From Planctomycetota bacterium (lineage in GTDB: Bacteria > Planctomycetota > UBA1135): DNA of 31,860 nt. The translations under genes and the position numbers were made by a program. The notes below the pieces were generated by a model. It saw only the letters and a list, made by a program, of their open reading frames with translations. It had not been told where the DNA came from and did not search any database. Shown piece after piece: positions 23,962 through 31,860 of this stretch; the stretch's first letter is position 1, and each line of letters starts with the position of its first letter. The stretch lies in the NCBI GenBank assembly GCA_022447335.1, contig JAKVCF010000009.1:1-31860 (forward strand), given 5' to 3'.

Positions 23962-25965
23962 ATGAGTTTCGGCCTCCTCCTCGCCATCCTCCCCCTGCTA
24001 GCCCAAGAGCCTGCCCCTACCTCCGTTGAGGCCAGCATCGAGGTAATCGAACTCCTGATAGAGAACCAAGCGGAAGACTACGAAGTTGGTCAAGCCCTCA
24101 TGGCACTCGCGCGTCTCGATGATCCAGAGGCCGCTGAATCCATTGCCGAGCTGCTCGACGACTTCTCCGGACAACTGCGCGAGGCCGGAATTATTGCGCT
24201 GGGCAACTGTCAGCAGGAGAATCGCTTCGAGCTACTCGGCAACATCGTGGAAAAGAGCCGGCAGCTGCCAGACCGCCTGGCCGCGGCCCGCACATTGATC
24301 AAGACTGATGAAGGGCGATCCTGGTTGATCAAACGCTTCAAGAAGCTGAAGGATTCACAGGTCCAGGCACTACTAATCAGCTCACTGACCGGCGGCAAAG
24401 ATGATGAAAGGCTACTGTCCACCGCCCTCAAGTCGAAGAACCCCGAGGTTCGTGGCCGAGCATTACGCAAAGCGGCAGAACTTAACTTTCCGGCTGGACA
24501 CAAAGCAGCTTTGAAAGGGCTAAAAGATGCCAACCTAGCGGTGAAGCGCGCCGCAGCAATCTCTTGTGGTGAATACGGTGGATTAGATGCATTCGAGGCT
24601 CTGGCCAAAGAATCCGAGGGCGCCAAAGGGCCTGAACTTCGCGCCGGATTGCTGCGCGGAATGAAGCTGGCAAGCACTCAAGACGAGGTCGCTGCGCTAA
24701 CCAAGTCGATGCGTAAGTTTCGCAAACCGGAGGCCAAAGGCCTTATGGCACAAGCGCTAATCGTCGCGGGAGCACATCAGCCCGCATTGGCCGGCCCCGC
24801 CTTCGCCGAGCTACTCGAAGAAGAAGACGCTGGACTTCGCCAGCTCGCAATCCGAGGCATTGAAGCCACGTCCTTCGAACCCGCGCTGGAGGCGTTGATC
24901 CTGCTCTTGGAGCACGAAGATGTACTCGTGCGCGCTGACGCCGTCCGAGCGATTGGCAGCTTTTCACGCGTGCCCGAGCAGTACGGCAAGCAAATCGTAG
25001 CGCTCGCAAACTCGCCCGAAACCTCAGTCCGGCTCAATGCAACACTCGCATTGCGCGCGCTCGATACCAAGCAATCTCTGCCCGCGCTAGACCGGGCACT
25101 TCAAGACAATAATTGGGCTATCCAAGATGTCGCGATCGAGATACTGAATGACATGCGCACCATCCCCGCAGTGCGCCTGCTCGCTGAACATATGCAGCGC
25201 GCGACAGGCTTAATGCGCTATGAGACTTATGAGCGACTCAAGCTACTCACTGGCCAAGACTTTGGCCCAGCAAAAGGTAGTTGGGAAGCGTGGATGCGTG
25301 ATTATGGCGATGACCTCGAGCTGCCAAGCGAGGCTGAGGCACAAAAGATGCTTGCTGAACTAGCCGCACGCAGGGCACAAAATGATCAAGGCTACGGAAA
25401 AGCGGAATACCACGGACTCGTAGTGCGCCCTGGTGGCACCTTATTCATTCTCGATGGCAGCGGATCGATGGGGTTCAACTACACGTCCGACGCCCAGCTC
25501 TTTCACACTTTCTTCGTCAACGAGCTCTGCGCCACGATTGACAATCTGACTGGCGATCACCAATTCAACATCATCGACTTCTCAGGTAGCGCGCGCAGCT
25601 GGAAGCCGAAACTAGTGATCGCTGATGATGCAAACAAGAAAGAAGCGATTCAGCACCTGAAGAACCTGCGCCCCTGGGGTGGGACCAATTTATCCGCTTC
25701 GCTGCAAAAAGCCTTTGATATGAAAGACGTGCAACAGGTTTACCTAATGACCGACGGTGACCCAACACAGGGCATCACCCTGAAAAGCGCGATCGTCGAT
25801 TGGGTGGTCGAAATGAATCGCACGCGGCGCATCCGCTTCCACACCATTGTGGCTGGCGATGTAGACGGAAGCTTCTTGGCTGAAATCGCTCAGCTCAACA
25901 GAGGCACTAACGGCGACTTACGCCCAAGCTTTACGCCAGACGAAAAAGAAGATAAAGCCAAATAG
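23962..25965 (+). CDS. Exported HEAT-repeat protein with C-terminal VWA domain
   Basis: The 667-residue protein has a short signal-like N-terminus (MSFGLLLAILPLLAQEP), with no basic residue before the hydrophobic stretch, so the true start could be a little upstream (AAGAAG precedes the ATG). Residues about 30-440 are HEAT-like repeats, for example DAGLRQLAIRGIEA and DVLVRADAVRAIGSF. The C-terminal VWA domain (about 488-650) keeps the full MIDAS: D498-G-S-G-S502, T575 in GGTNLS, and D598 in MTDGD. It should bind a metal and a protein or matrix partner in the periplasm or outside. HEAT-VWA combinations are frequent in Planctomycetota. Divergent from the lyase gene and convergent with priA, with 3 bp between the stops. 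Confidence 0.88.
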   Translation: MSFGLLLAILPLLAQEPAPTSVEASIEVIELLIENQAEDYEVGQALMALARLDDPEAAESIAELLDDFSGQLREAGIIALGNCQQENRFELLGNIVEKSRQLPDRLAAARTLIKTDEGRSWLIKRFKKLKDSQVQALLISSLTGGKDDERLLSTALKSKNPEVRGRALRKAAELNFPAGHKAALKGLKDANLAVKRAAAISCGEYGGLDAFEALAKESEGAKGPELRAGLLRGMKLASTQDEVAALTKSMRKFRKPEAKGLMAQALIVAGAHQPALAGPAFAELLEEEDAGLRQLAIRGIEATSFEPALEALILLLEHEDVLVRADAVRAIGSFSRVPEQYGKQIVALANSPETSVRLNATLALRALDTKQSLPALDRALQDNNWAIQDVAIEILNDMRTIPAVRLLAEHMQRATGLMRYETYERLKLLTGQDFGPAKGSWEAWMRDYGDDLELPSEAEAQKMLAELAARRAQNDQGYGKAEYHGLVVRPGGTLFILDGSGSMGFNYTSDAQLFHTFFVNELCATIDNLTGDHQFNIIDFSGSARSWKPKLVIADDANKKEAIQHLKNLRPWGGTNLSASLQKAFDMKDVQQVYLMTDGDPTQGITLKSAIVDWVVEMNRTRRIRFHTIVAGDVDGSFLAEIAQLNRGTNGDLRPSFTPDEKEDKAK

Positions 25966-25968
25966 ACC

Positions 25969-28215
25969 CTACCAGTGGTCGACTACGATGCCCTGCTTCT
26001 GGCAGAGCTCGTGAAGCACTGGGTGCAGCTCCGCAATAGCTTCGGCCGGACTGGCTTTGATCAACAACTGGCGGCGCACGCGCCCGCGCACCCGCTCAAC
26101 TGGAGGAGGCGCCGGTCCCAGAATGGCGCATTGCGATGCCCGGACGGCTCGCAGCGCATCGGCGGCATGTTGCGCAAGGCGCTCGACCGCCGAAACCTGC
26201 TCAGCTTCGCAAGTGATACGTACTGCCGCTGAAAACGGTGGGTACTGAAACTCTCGCCGCTCGGCGAGCTCATCACGCGCAAAAGATTGAAAATCATGGT
26301 GAGCCGCATGTCGAATTGATGGATGGTCTGGCAGGAAGGTCTGCACCACCACCTTTCCTCCACGATCACTTCGGCCGGCGCGCCCAGATACCTGGGAAAC
26401 GAGGTCGAAACAGCGCTCGGACGCGCGGAAATCGGGCTGATGTAGCGCAGTATCAGCATTGAGTACGCCCACTACTGTGACATCCGGGAAGTCGAGCCCC
26501 TTCGCGACCATCTGCGTGCCGAGCAGCACGTTGTAGGTTCCTGCGCGAAAGGCGTCGAGCGCCTCTTCGTATGACTCGCGACGCAACATCGTGTCACGGT
26601 CCATGCGAACGACGCGCGCTTGCGGCAACTGACGCATGACTGCCTCTTCCGCGCGCTCGGTGCCAACCCCAACTAGCTGTACTTTCACCGACGAACAGGC
26701 TTGACATATTTTCGGCTGATCCTGTTCGTTTAAGCATATATGACAAAGTGCCCGCTTGCGCCATTTGTGGTAAGTGATCGGGACATCGCAGCTGGGGCAA
26801 TGCGCTACCGCTCCACAGTCACAGCAATGCCAAGCTGGCGCGTAACCGCGACGATTCAGGAATAGGATGGCTTTCTCATCGCGCTCGAGCGCCGCTTCGA
26901 GCGCTGTACGTAAGGGCGCAGACATCACCAACCAATGACCCTTCTCAGGACGCTCGCTCCGCAAATCGACCACTTGCACCTGAGGCAACTGACCACCCGC
27001 AACCCGATCGGGCAATTCAAGTAGACGAATTGACCGCCGCTCCTTTGCAGCGTGCCAGATCTCAAGCGAGGGCGTCGCCGATCCCAAAATCGAGACCGCA
27101 CCTTCAAGTCTTGCACGTTCGAGTGCAACATCGCGCGCGTGATAGCGCGGAACCGACTCTTGCTTGAACGAGCTCTCATGTTCTTCATCGACGATGATCA
27201 GGCCGAGGTCGGGCACCGGAGCAAAGAGCGCTGACCGCGCACCAACCACGACGCGCACACGCCCGGTACGGATTGCTTTCCACTGATCGTGCCGCTCGGC
27301 GTCAGTCAGCCCAGAATGCAGTACCGCGACCTCGCCACATCGTGCGCGAAAACGTGCGACGGTCTGCGGAGTCAGTGAGATCTCGGGAACAAGCACGATT
27401 CCACCCCGCCCCTGCTCCAGACAGCGCTCGAGCGCGTGCAAATAGACCTCGGTCTTGCCAGACCCAGTGACTCCGAAGAGCAGAAAATGCTCAACCTCAC
27501 GCCGCTCAATAGACTCGCAGAGAGCATCAACGCACAGCCGCTGCTGATCGGTCAGTTGCGGCGGCTGGTCACGTGCCACTTCATCCGCAAATGGCATGCC
27601 GCTCTCTTCAATCTGTGAAAAGCGTACCCACCCCTTCTTGCGCAGCGTATCGAGCGGCGATCGCGACAATCCGCTGCGATTCAGAAACTCGCGCAACTCG
27701 ACCGGACCACCGGCGCGCTCAAGATAAGCGATCGCCTTCTCCTGCTTGGGGTAGCGCCCGGCGAGCACTTCGAGATCGGCCGCCGGTGGCACCGATTCGC
27801 GCACTAACTCAACGTGCGTGATTGTGCGTCGCGCGCGACCGCGGCGGAGTGTGGCCGGCAGCATGGCGGCAAGCGCATTACCCCAGGAACAAAAATTATG
27901 GTCTGCGATGGTGCGTGCTAGGCGCAACAAGGCCGGGGTGAGTAGCGGCTGAGCATCCAGAAGTGCGGTAATGGGCCGTACCCGGTTGGCATCAACGCCG
28001 ACTGGTGGGTGCGGATCGATGCCAACCACTACCCCCACGCGCTGCCGCGAACCGAAGGGTACACGCACACGTGCCCCAGGCTCGATAGGCTGATCGGAAG
28101 GCGCCCAATAGCTGAACTCGCGACGCACCGGCGTGTCGAGGGCAACCCGCACGTACTGCCCTTCTGGAGCCGCAAACAGACTCGGCTGCGCCGGTGAGTC
28201 GCTCATAGCTCGCAT
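25969..28215 (-). CDS. priA: Primosomal replication-restart helicase PriA
   Basis: The 748-residue helicase loads the replisome at stalled forks. It has the N-terminal DNA-binding domain (VRVALDTPVRREFSYW, RVRVPFGSRQRVGVVVG), Walker A GVTGSGKT (249-256), DEEH (343-346), GSATPS, and eight zinc-binding Cys in the canonical CxxC pairs: C464/C467, C473/C476, C491/C494 and C504/C507. Later motifs such as LGTQMVAKGLDFPDV and QVSGRAGRSDRGG are intact. Length is standard. The start may be M1 (28215) or M4 (28206); the Shine-Dalgarno is weak for both. It diverges from the CobW gene with 36 bp between starts. Confidence 0.97.
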   Translation of the reverse strand: MRAMSDSPAQPSLFAAPEGQYVRVALDTPVRREFSYWAPSDQPIEPGARVRVPFGSRQRVGVVVGIDPHPPVGVDANRVRPITALLDAQPLLTPALLRLARTIADHNFCSWGNALAAMLPATLRRGRARRTITHVELVRESVPPAADLEVLAGRYPKQEKAIAYLERAGGPVELREFLNRSGLSRSPLDTLRKKGWVRFSQIEESGMPFADEVARDQPPQLTDQQRLCVDALCESIERREVEHFLLFGVTGSGKTEVYLHALERCLEQGRGGIVLVPEISLTPQTVARFRARCGEVAVLHSGLTDAERHDQWKAIRTGRVRVVVGARSALFAPVPDLGLIIVDEEHESSFKQESVPRYHARDVALERARLEGAVSILGSATPSLEIWHAAKERRSIRLLELPDRVAGGQLPQVQVVDLRSERPEKGHWLVMSAPLRTALEAALERDEKAILFLNRRGYAPAWHCCDCGAVAHCPSCDVPITYHKWRKRALCHICLNEQDQPKICQACSSVKVQLVGVGTERAEEAVMRQLPQARVVRMDRDTMLRRESYEEALDAFRAGTYNVLLGTQMVAKGLDFPDVTVVGVLNADTALHQPDFRASERCFDLVSQVSGRAGRSDRGGKVVVQTFLPDHPSIRHAAHHDFQSFARDELAERREFQYPPFSAAVRITCEAEQVSAVERLAQHAADALRAVRASQCAILGPAPPPVERVRGRVRRQLLIKASPAEAIAELHPVLHELCQKQGIVVDHW

Positions 28216-28251
28216 TGTAGAAAGCCGAGGGCAGCCCGATAATCCCCACCG

Positions 28252-29247
28252 ATGCCTGGCGAAGCTCCTGATCCGCGCACACCCGTTACCCTACTGACGG
28301 GCTGGTTGGGAGCCGGCAAGACCACCCTGCTCAACCGGGTGCTAGCCGAGCCAGCCGGCCGCCGCTTTGCGGTGCTGGTGAATGAATTTGGCGATATCGG
28401 CATTGACGACCGCCTCGTCGTTCGGGCTGACGAGGACCTCGTGGAGCTGAACAATGGCTGTGTGTGCTGCACCGTACGCGGTGACCTTGTGCGCACCCTA
28501 ATCCGGCTGCGGCGCCGCCGCCCTCCCTTCTTCCGCCGCCGCGAGTTTGATCATGTGCTTATCGAGACAACCGGCATTGCCGAGCCAGCACCACTGCTGC
28601 GCACCTTCCTCGTCGAAGAAGATATCGCGGTGTGCTACCGCATAGAGTCAATCATTGGCGTGGCTGATGCTCAAAGCCTGGATAACGCGCTACACGAACC
28701 GAGCGCCGTGGAGCAACTTGCATTGGCGGATTTACTTCTGCTGAACAAGGTCGACCTCTGCACACTTAACGCGGCGAATGAGGCTGCCCATCGGCTTCAG
28801 TTACTCAACCCGGCAGCCCCCATCGTACGCTGCGAACAGGGTCGGGCCCCTATAAAAGAAATCCTACGCGCACGCACCCCGCGCGGCCTCGAGGATCTGC
28901 AGAGTCCCGTGGCTCCGGCCTCCGACGGAACGCATGCCCATCAGACTGACATCGAAGCACTCAGCCTGCGTAGCGAGCATCCACTCGACTCCATGAAGGT
29001 CCAGCTCTGGTTGGACGCCTGCGCCAAGATGTTGGAAGGGAGACTGATCCGCTACAAGGGATTCCTCGATCTAGCTGGCGAGAAACGACGTGGCATTCTG
29101 CAAGGGGTCTATGAGCTCTATACCGTGAGCTACGGTTCAGAATGGCGAGAAGACGAGTCCCGGACTTCAGAACTAGTCTTCATTGGACGCGACCTAGACG
29201 CCGCCTTACTTGAACGCGGCATGCGCGCCTGCGTGGCGGACTTCTAA
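28252..29247 (+). CDS. CobW/COG0523-type metal-chaperone GTPase
   Basis: The 331-residue G3E-family GTPase has Walker A GWLGAGKTT (17-25), NEFGDIGID (44-52), the metal-binding GCVCC (69-73, CxCC), ETTGIAEP (105-112), NKVD and a CobW C-terminal domain with RYKGFLDLAG. The family moves zinc, cobalt, iron or nickel into target proteins, and the subgroup cannot be set from this sequence alone. The His-rich linker common in zinc-responsive members is nearly absent here (only HAHQTD). No Zur box is evident in the 36-bp gap to priA. Confidence 0.93.
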   Translation: MPGEAPDPRTPVTLLTGWLGAGKTTLLNRVLAEPAGRRFAVLVNEFGDIGIDDRLVVRADEDLVELNNGCVCCTVRGDLVRTLIRLRRRRPPFFRRREFDHVLIETTGIAEPAPLLRTFLVEEDIAVCYRIESIIGVADAQSLDNALHEPSAVEQLALADLLLLNKVDLCTLNAANEAAHRLQLLNPAAPIVRCEQGRAPIKEILRARTPRGLEDLQSPVAPASDGTHAHQTDIEALSLRSEHPLDSMKVQLWLDACAKMLEGRLIRYKGFLDLAGEKRRGILQGVYELYTVSYGSEWREDESRTSELVFIGRDLDAALLERGMRACVADF

Positions 29248-29259
29248 ATTAACTTTTCT

Positions 29260-30447
29260 TCACGACCCTTGCCCAGGGTCAGGAAGCTCCACTAAGAGTG
29301 CAAGTAGGGACTCTTCGAGATGTTCGCGCTGCCAATCATTAAGTGGCACAACTTGCAGCAAACTCTCGCGAGTGCGTGGGAGTCGTTTGGAAATTTCTTC
29401 CAAGTGCCTGCGATGCACCAGCCGCTCCGAAGGGAGGTTGAGCTCATTAGCCATCGATTTGCGCCAGTTGCGCAAGGCCTCATAGTTCTCTCGGTGCAGC
29501 TTGCGGCGCTTACGCTCAGCCGGATCGACTCTCTTAACTGGAACTTCTATTTCAACCCCTTTAGCCTTGCCAAGCGCCTCAAGAATGGCCTCACCAGTGC
29601 GCTTGGCCTTGGGCCATCCCACCCCCTTGCGACCAGCGAGGTCGCGCATGTCGCGAGCGGGCTTGACCGCAAGGTCAGTTAGAGCTTCATTAGCTAGCAC
29701 GCGAAAGACCGGTTTATCGATTTTCTGAGCCGTCTTCTCACGCCAAACGAAAAGCTCGCGCAAACGAGCCAGCTCGGCGCCATTCATCTTCCGCGCCTGC
29801 TTCATCTTCTTCCAACCCTCGTAGTTAGGCTCGCGAGGCTTAAGCACCTCGACCTCCAGGCGACGGTTCTCCCCATCTGCGGCCGCAAGCATGTTCTTGT
29901 CCACTAACTCACCGCGCAGGCGCTGATAAAGATCTGGAAGGTAGTGCGTATCGGTACGAGCGTAATCGATCTGCGACTGGGAAAGTGGGCGCTTACCCCA
30001 ATCGGATCGCTGTTCCTTCTTCGATACCTCTAGCCCATAGCTTTCCGACAGAAGGTGGGCCAAACCAGTACGCTCGTATTGCAACAAGGTCATTGCGACC
30101 TGCGTATCAAACAAGCCACGCACATCGGCCTCTAAATCTTGCTGCAGCAGCATTAAGTCATACTCGGCCGAGTGAAAAATCGTGACTTGGCTTGGGTCAG
30201 CCAGCAACGGGTTGATGATGCGCAACTCCTCGCCAAGAGCGATTGGATCGACGACATAGTCTCGACCGAGAGCTGTGACCTGCAGCAGGCAGAGGCGCTC
30301 GCGATAAGCGAAAAAGGAGTTGCTCTCACAATCTACGCCCAACACGGGCGCTTGCTTCCACTCCTCCACGGCAGTGTGCAACGCCTCCGGGGTGTCCAAG
30401 AAGTGGACTGGGGGCCAGGATGCAGGGTCAGATGGAGTTGAACTCAC
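29260..30447 (-). CDS. rnd: Ribonuclease D
   Basis: The 395-residue 3'-5' exoribonuclease matures tRNA 3' ends. The DEDDy catalytic set is visible: D39 and E41 in GVDCES, D97 in FHSAEYDLMLL, and Y162/D166 in IDYARTDTHYLPDL. One or two HRDC helical domains follow (about 210-380) with RVLANEALTDLAVK and KGVGWPKAKR. The start is GTG at 30447: an in-frame stop (TGA) lies two codons ahead, and the N-terminal strand PPVHFLDTPEAL fits the family. The hairpin terminator of the next gene is only 14 bp from the start, which leaves little room for a promoter. Confidence 0.95.
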   Translation of the reverse strand: MSSTPSDPASWPPVHFLDTPEALHTAVEEWKQAPVLGVDCESNSFFAYRERLCLLQVTALGRDYVVDPIALGEELRIINPLLADPSQVTIFHSAEYDLMLLQQDLEADVRGLFDTQVAMTLLQYERTGLAHLLSESYGLEVSKKEQRSDWGKRPLSQSQIDYARTDTHYLPDLYQRLRGELVDKNMLAAADGENRRLEVEVLKPREPNYEGWKKMKQARKMNGAELARLRELFVWREKTAQKIDKPVFRVLANEALTDLAVKPARDMRDLAGRKGVGWPKAKRTGEAILEALGKAKGVEIEVPVKRVDPAERKRRKLHRENYEALRNWRKSMANELNLPSERLVHRRHLEEISKRLPRTRESLLQVVPLNDWQREHLEESLLALLVELPDPGQGS

Positions 30448-30461
30448 GGATGGTCAGCCAG

Positions 30462-30504
30462 AAAAACAAGACGCCTGCCCGGGAAGAAGAGTTCCGGGCA
30501 GGCG
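30462..30504 (-). terminator. Terminator of the PHP-like gene
   Basis: An 11-bp GC-rich stem (30472-30482 with 30494-30504) has an 11-nt loop. On the minus strand a T-rich tail (GTCTTGTTTTTC, 30471-30460) follows. It lies 18 bp after the stop of the PHP-like gene and directly before rnd. Confidence 0.85.
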
Positions 30505-30522
30505 AACAGGATAGCTGCGCGG

Positions 30523-31860
30523 CTAGCGAAGGTAGATGTAGCAGGGCGTAGCGTAAGCTGCGCGAGGGGCGCCATTCACTTCTAGCTCGGTGCGATACCA
30601 AGATGCGCCATTCTTTGAGACAGTGGTGGGCGTTTGCAGCAAGCCCTGACCTGTAACGTTGCTGTACTCGGCCAACAACTCTTCAGCTGAATCACCCACG
30701 GTGCCCTTATAGACCCGCATGGTCGCAACATCACTTCCCAAGTTGTAGTAAGAGTCGACCGTGACCCCATAGTTAGGCGGGACCTTGGAGCCCGCGATCA
30801 CGAAGATGTCGCCCATCACCAACTCGTTGCCCCTACCATCCGACAAGTTGTTGTAGAGAAAAGGCCCATTTGAAAGATAATTGCGACCGGCTTTCAGGCT
30901 ATCCAGCACATTCCGATCGTCCAGCGCCCCTGTGATGTACGTGTGCGTAGCGCCAAACTCGACCGCTTCATCATGCGTGTCTGACCCGCTATAGGGATAA
31001 GTAATCTTCCCTTCTAGCAACCGGTTGATCCACCATTCCATGTGCACCGAAGAGGCCCCACTCGTCGAAACACTGTAATTCCAAACCTCGACGCCGCGAG
31101 TCATGTTGCGCTCAATACCTTCGAAGCGCGCCACCGAGTTGAAAGAGATCGTGCTACCCCCAGGGTGGTTCGCGATCGCGAAGCCTCCTTCTGCATTAGC
31201 CTCTGACACATTGACATCCTGATTACGAATCGGGCCATCGCAAGCGCCGAGAAAATAATCCTGCCCACCTGGCTTGTCGGTGGTAATGCCATGGCCACCC
31301 ATGTGCGCGATACCACGAAAGAGTTGTCCCCCCAGGACACAGGTCGCATCGAAAATATCGGAACCCTGTTGTGGGCCATTTTCCTTGTTCGTCATCTCAG
31401 TGCCGAGTAAGACCACAAAGTCTGGCAGATCAAGGCTGCCGGCCTCCGAAGCGATATTTGCAAACTCATTCGATCCTTGGATGCAATAACTGTGTGTCGT
31501 AGTGCTGAAGTAGTCATAGCCCAAAGCGCGGAACTGATCGCGAAGCTGCTGGTTGGTAAAAGCTCCTGTGATGTTGAAGCTCTCGGCAGCGCAGTTAGGG
31601 CAACCCAGCGTGGCCTGGTCGCCACAGTTATGTACGTGCAAATCACCGGCGACAAACCCCCCTGGCAGTGAAGTCCCATAGCGCTCCTGCCAAGCAACTG
31701 GTGGCCCGAGATAGGTTGGCAACAACTCCACGCTATGGCTGTGCACCACCGACTGCCGCTGGTTGCCACTGCTCAGATAAACTAGCTCGACATCGAAGAC
31801 AGCTTCATCGCCAGGCGTCGCATCACGCGGGAAAAGTGATCCTAGATCGACATTGAAGGT
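30523..31860 (-). CDS. PHP/CehA-like metallohydrolase, N-terminus beyond the window
   Basis: The frame is open from the right window edge, not only from the GTG at 31749. Codons upstream of that GTG translate to DLGSLFPRDATPGDEA, VFDVELVYLSSGNQRQ and then the SVVHSHSVELLP join, without a stop. So the gene is 5' truncated here, with at least 446 residues in view. The first 40-60 look like a beta-sandwich. The PHP-like metal site follows: GDLHVHNC, THSYCIQG, EMTNKENG, AIANHPGG and GSDTHDEAVEFG, as in CehA/McbA-type hydrolases. Substrate is unknown; phosphoesterase or carbamate hydrolysis are family possibilities. Beta-sandwich and extra Cys (CGDQATLGCPNC) suggest an exported enzyme, but the signal peptide lies outside the window. 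Confidence 0.8.
   Translation of the reverse strand, partial: TFNVDLGSLFPRDATPGDEAVFDVELVYLSSGNQRQSVVHSHSVELLPTYLGPPVAWQERYGTSLPGGFVAGDLHVHNCGDQATLGCPNCAAESFNITGAFTNQQLRDQFRALGYDYFSTTTHSYCIQGSNEFANIASEAGSLDLPDFVVLLGTEMTNKENGPQQGSDIFDATCVLGGQLFRGIAHMGGHGITTDKPGGQDYFLGACDGPIRNQDVNVSEANAEGGFAIANHPGGSTISFNSVARFEGIERNMTRGVEVWNYSVSTSGASSVHMEWWINRLLEGKITYPYSGSDTHDEAVEFGATHTYITGALDDRNVLDSLKAGRNYLSNGPFLYNNLSDGRGNELVMGDIFVIAGSKVPPNYGVTVDSYYNLGSDVATMRVYKGTVGDSAEELLAEYSNVTGQGLLQTPTTVSKNGASWYRTELEVNGAPRAAYATPCYIYLR

Noticed and set aside
28252..28560. Zur-type regulator box before the CobW gene
   Set aside because: The 36-bp gap to priA shows no palindrome resembling a Zur site, so zinc control is not claimed.
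29264..29280. Hairpin GACCCT/AGGGTC near the end of rnd as a terminator
   Set aside because: The stem is only 6 bp, lies inside the rnd coding end, and is not followed by a T run on either strand.
1..31860. A classic defence island, prophage or insertion sequence
   Set aside because: No transposase, integrase, toxin-antitoxin pair, restriction-modification or CRISPR genes are seen; gene content is mostly housekeeping and metabolic.

Overview
The window is about 31.9 kb of fairly GC-rich bacterial chromosome with 22 protein-coding genes, two of them cut by the window edges, and one tRNA gene. There is no rRNA, CRISPR array, transposase, integrase or phage gene. The gene content suggests a Gram-negative bacterium, most likely a member of the Planctomycetota: a TonB-like anchored squalene-cyclase-type repeat protein, a secreted HEAT-repeat/VWA protein, a lipoprotein heparinase-type lyase, little Shine-Dalgarno use, and several GTG or TTG starts. 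This placement is inferred from gene content, not from a marker phylogeny.

Layout. 1-1873: two tandem paralogues of a membrane-anchored alpha/alpha-toroid protein (first one truncated by the edge). 1953-4648: housekeeping block with rpsT, a TPR protein, def, ribF and tRNA-Phe. 4689-8196: a divergent signalling pair, a REC/degenerate-GGDEF/EAL response regulator and a HNOBA-like PAS/GAF histidine kinase. 8281-10158: a large protein with a Card1-like (PD-(D/E)XK) nuclease core set in Arg-Gly-rich disordered segments. 10183-14942: a YyaL-type thioredoxin-fold protein, an ABM-domain monooxygenase, an HI0933-family flavoprotein and an esterase. 14992-20367: MltA, isoaspartyl peptidase, a NagZ-type GH3 and a sodium:solute symporter, which look like cell-wall turnover and salvage functions. 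20481-25965: a BI-1 channel-like protein, a heparinase II/III-like lipoprotein and the HEAT-VWA protein. 25969-31860: priA, a CobW-type GTPase, RNase D and a PHP/CehA-like metallohydrolase that runs off the right edge.

Organisation. Genes switch strand almost one by one. Some convergent pairs are separated by strong hairpins, including a perfect 28-bp inverted repeat at 8214-8274. Others meet within 0-25 bp with no room for an intrinsic terminator. Several divergent pairs have only 23-50 bp between start codons. No classic defence island is visible. The least ordinary items are the RG-rich Card1-like nuclease, the HNOBA-like kinase beside a c-di-GMP-type regulator, and the tandem TonB-like toroid proteins.
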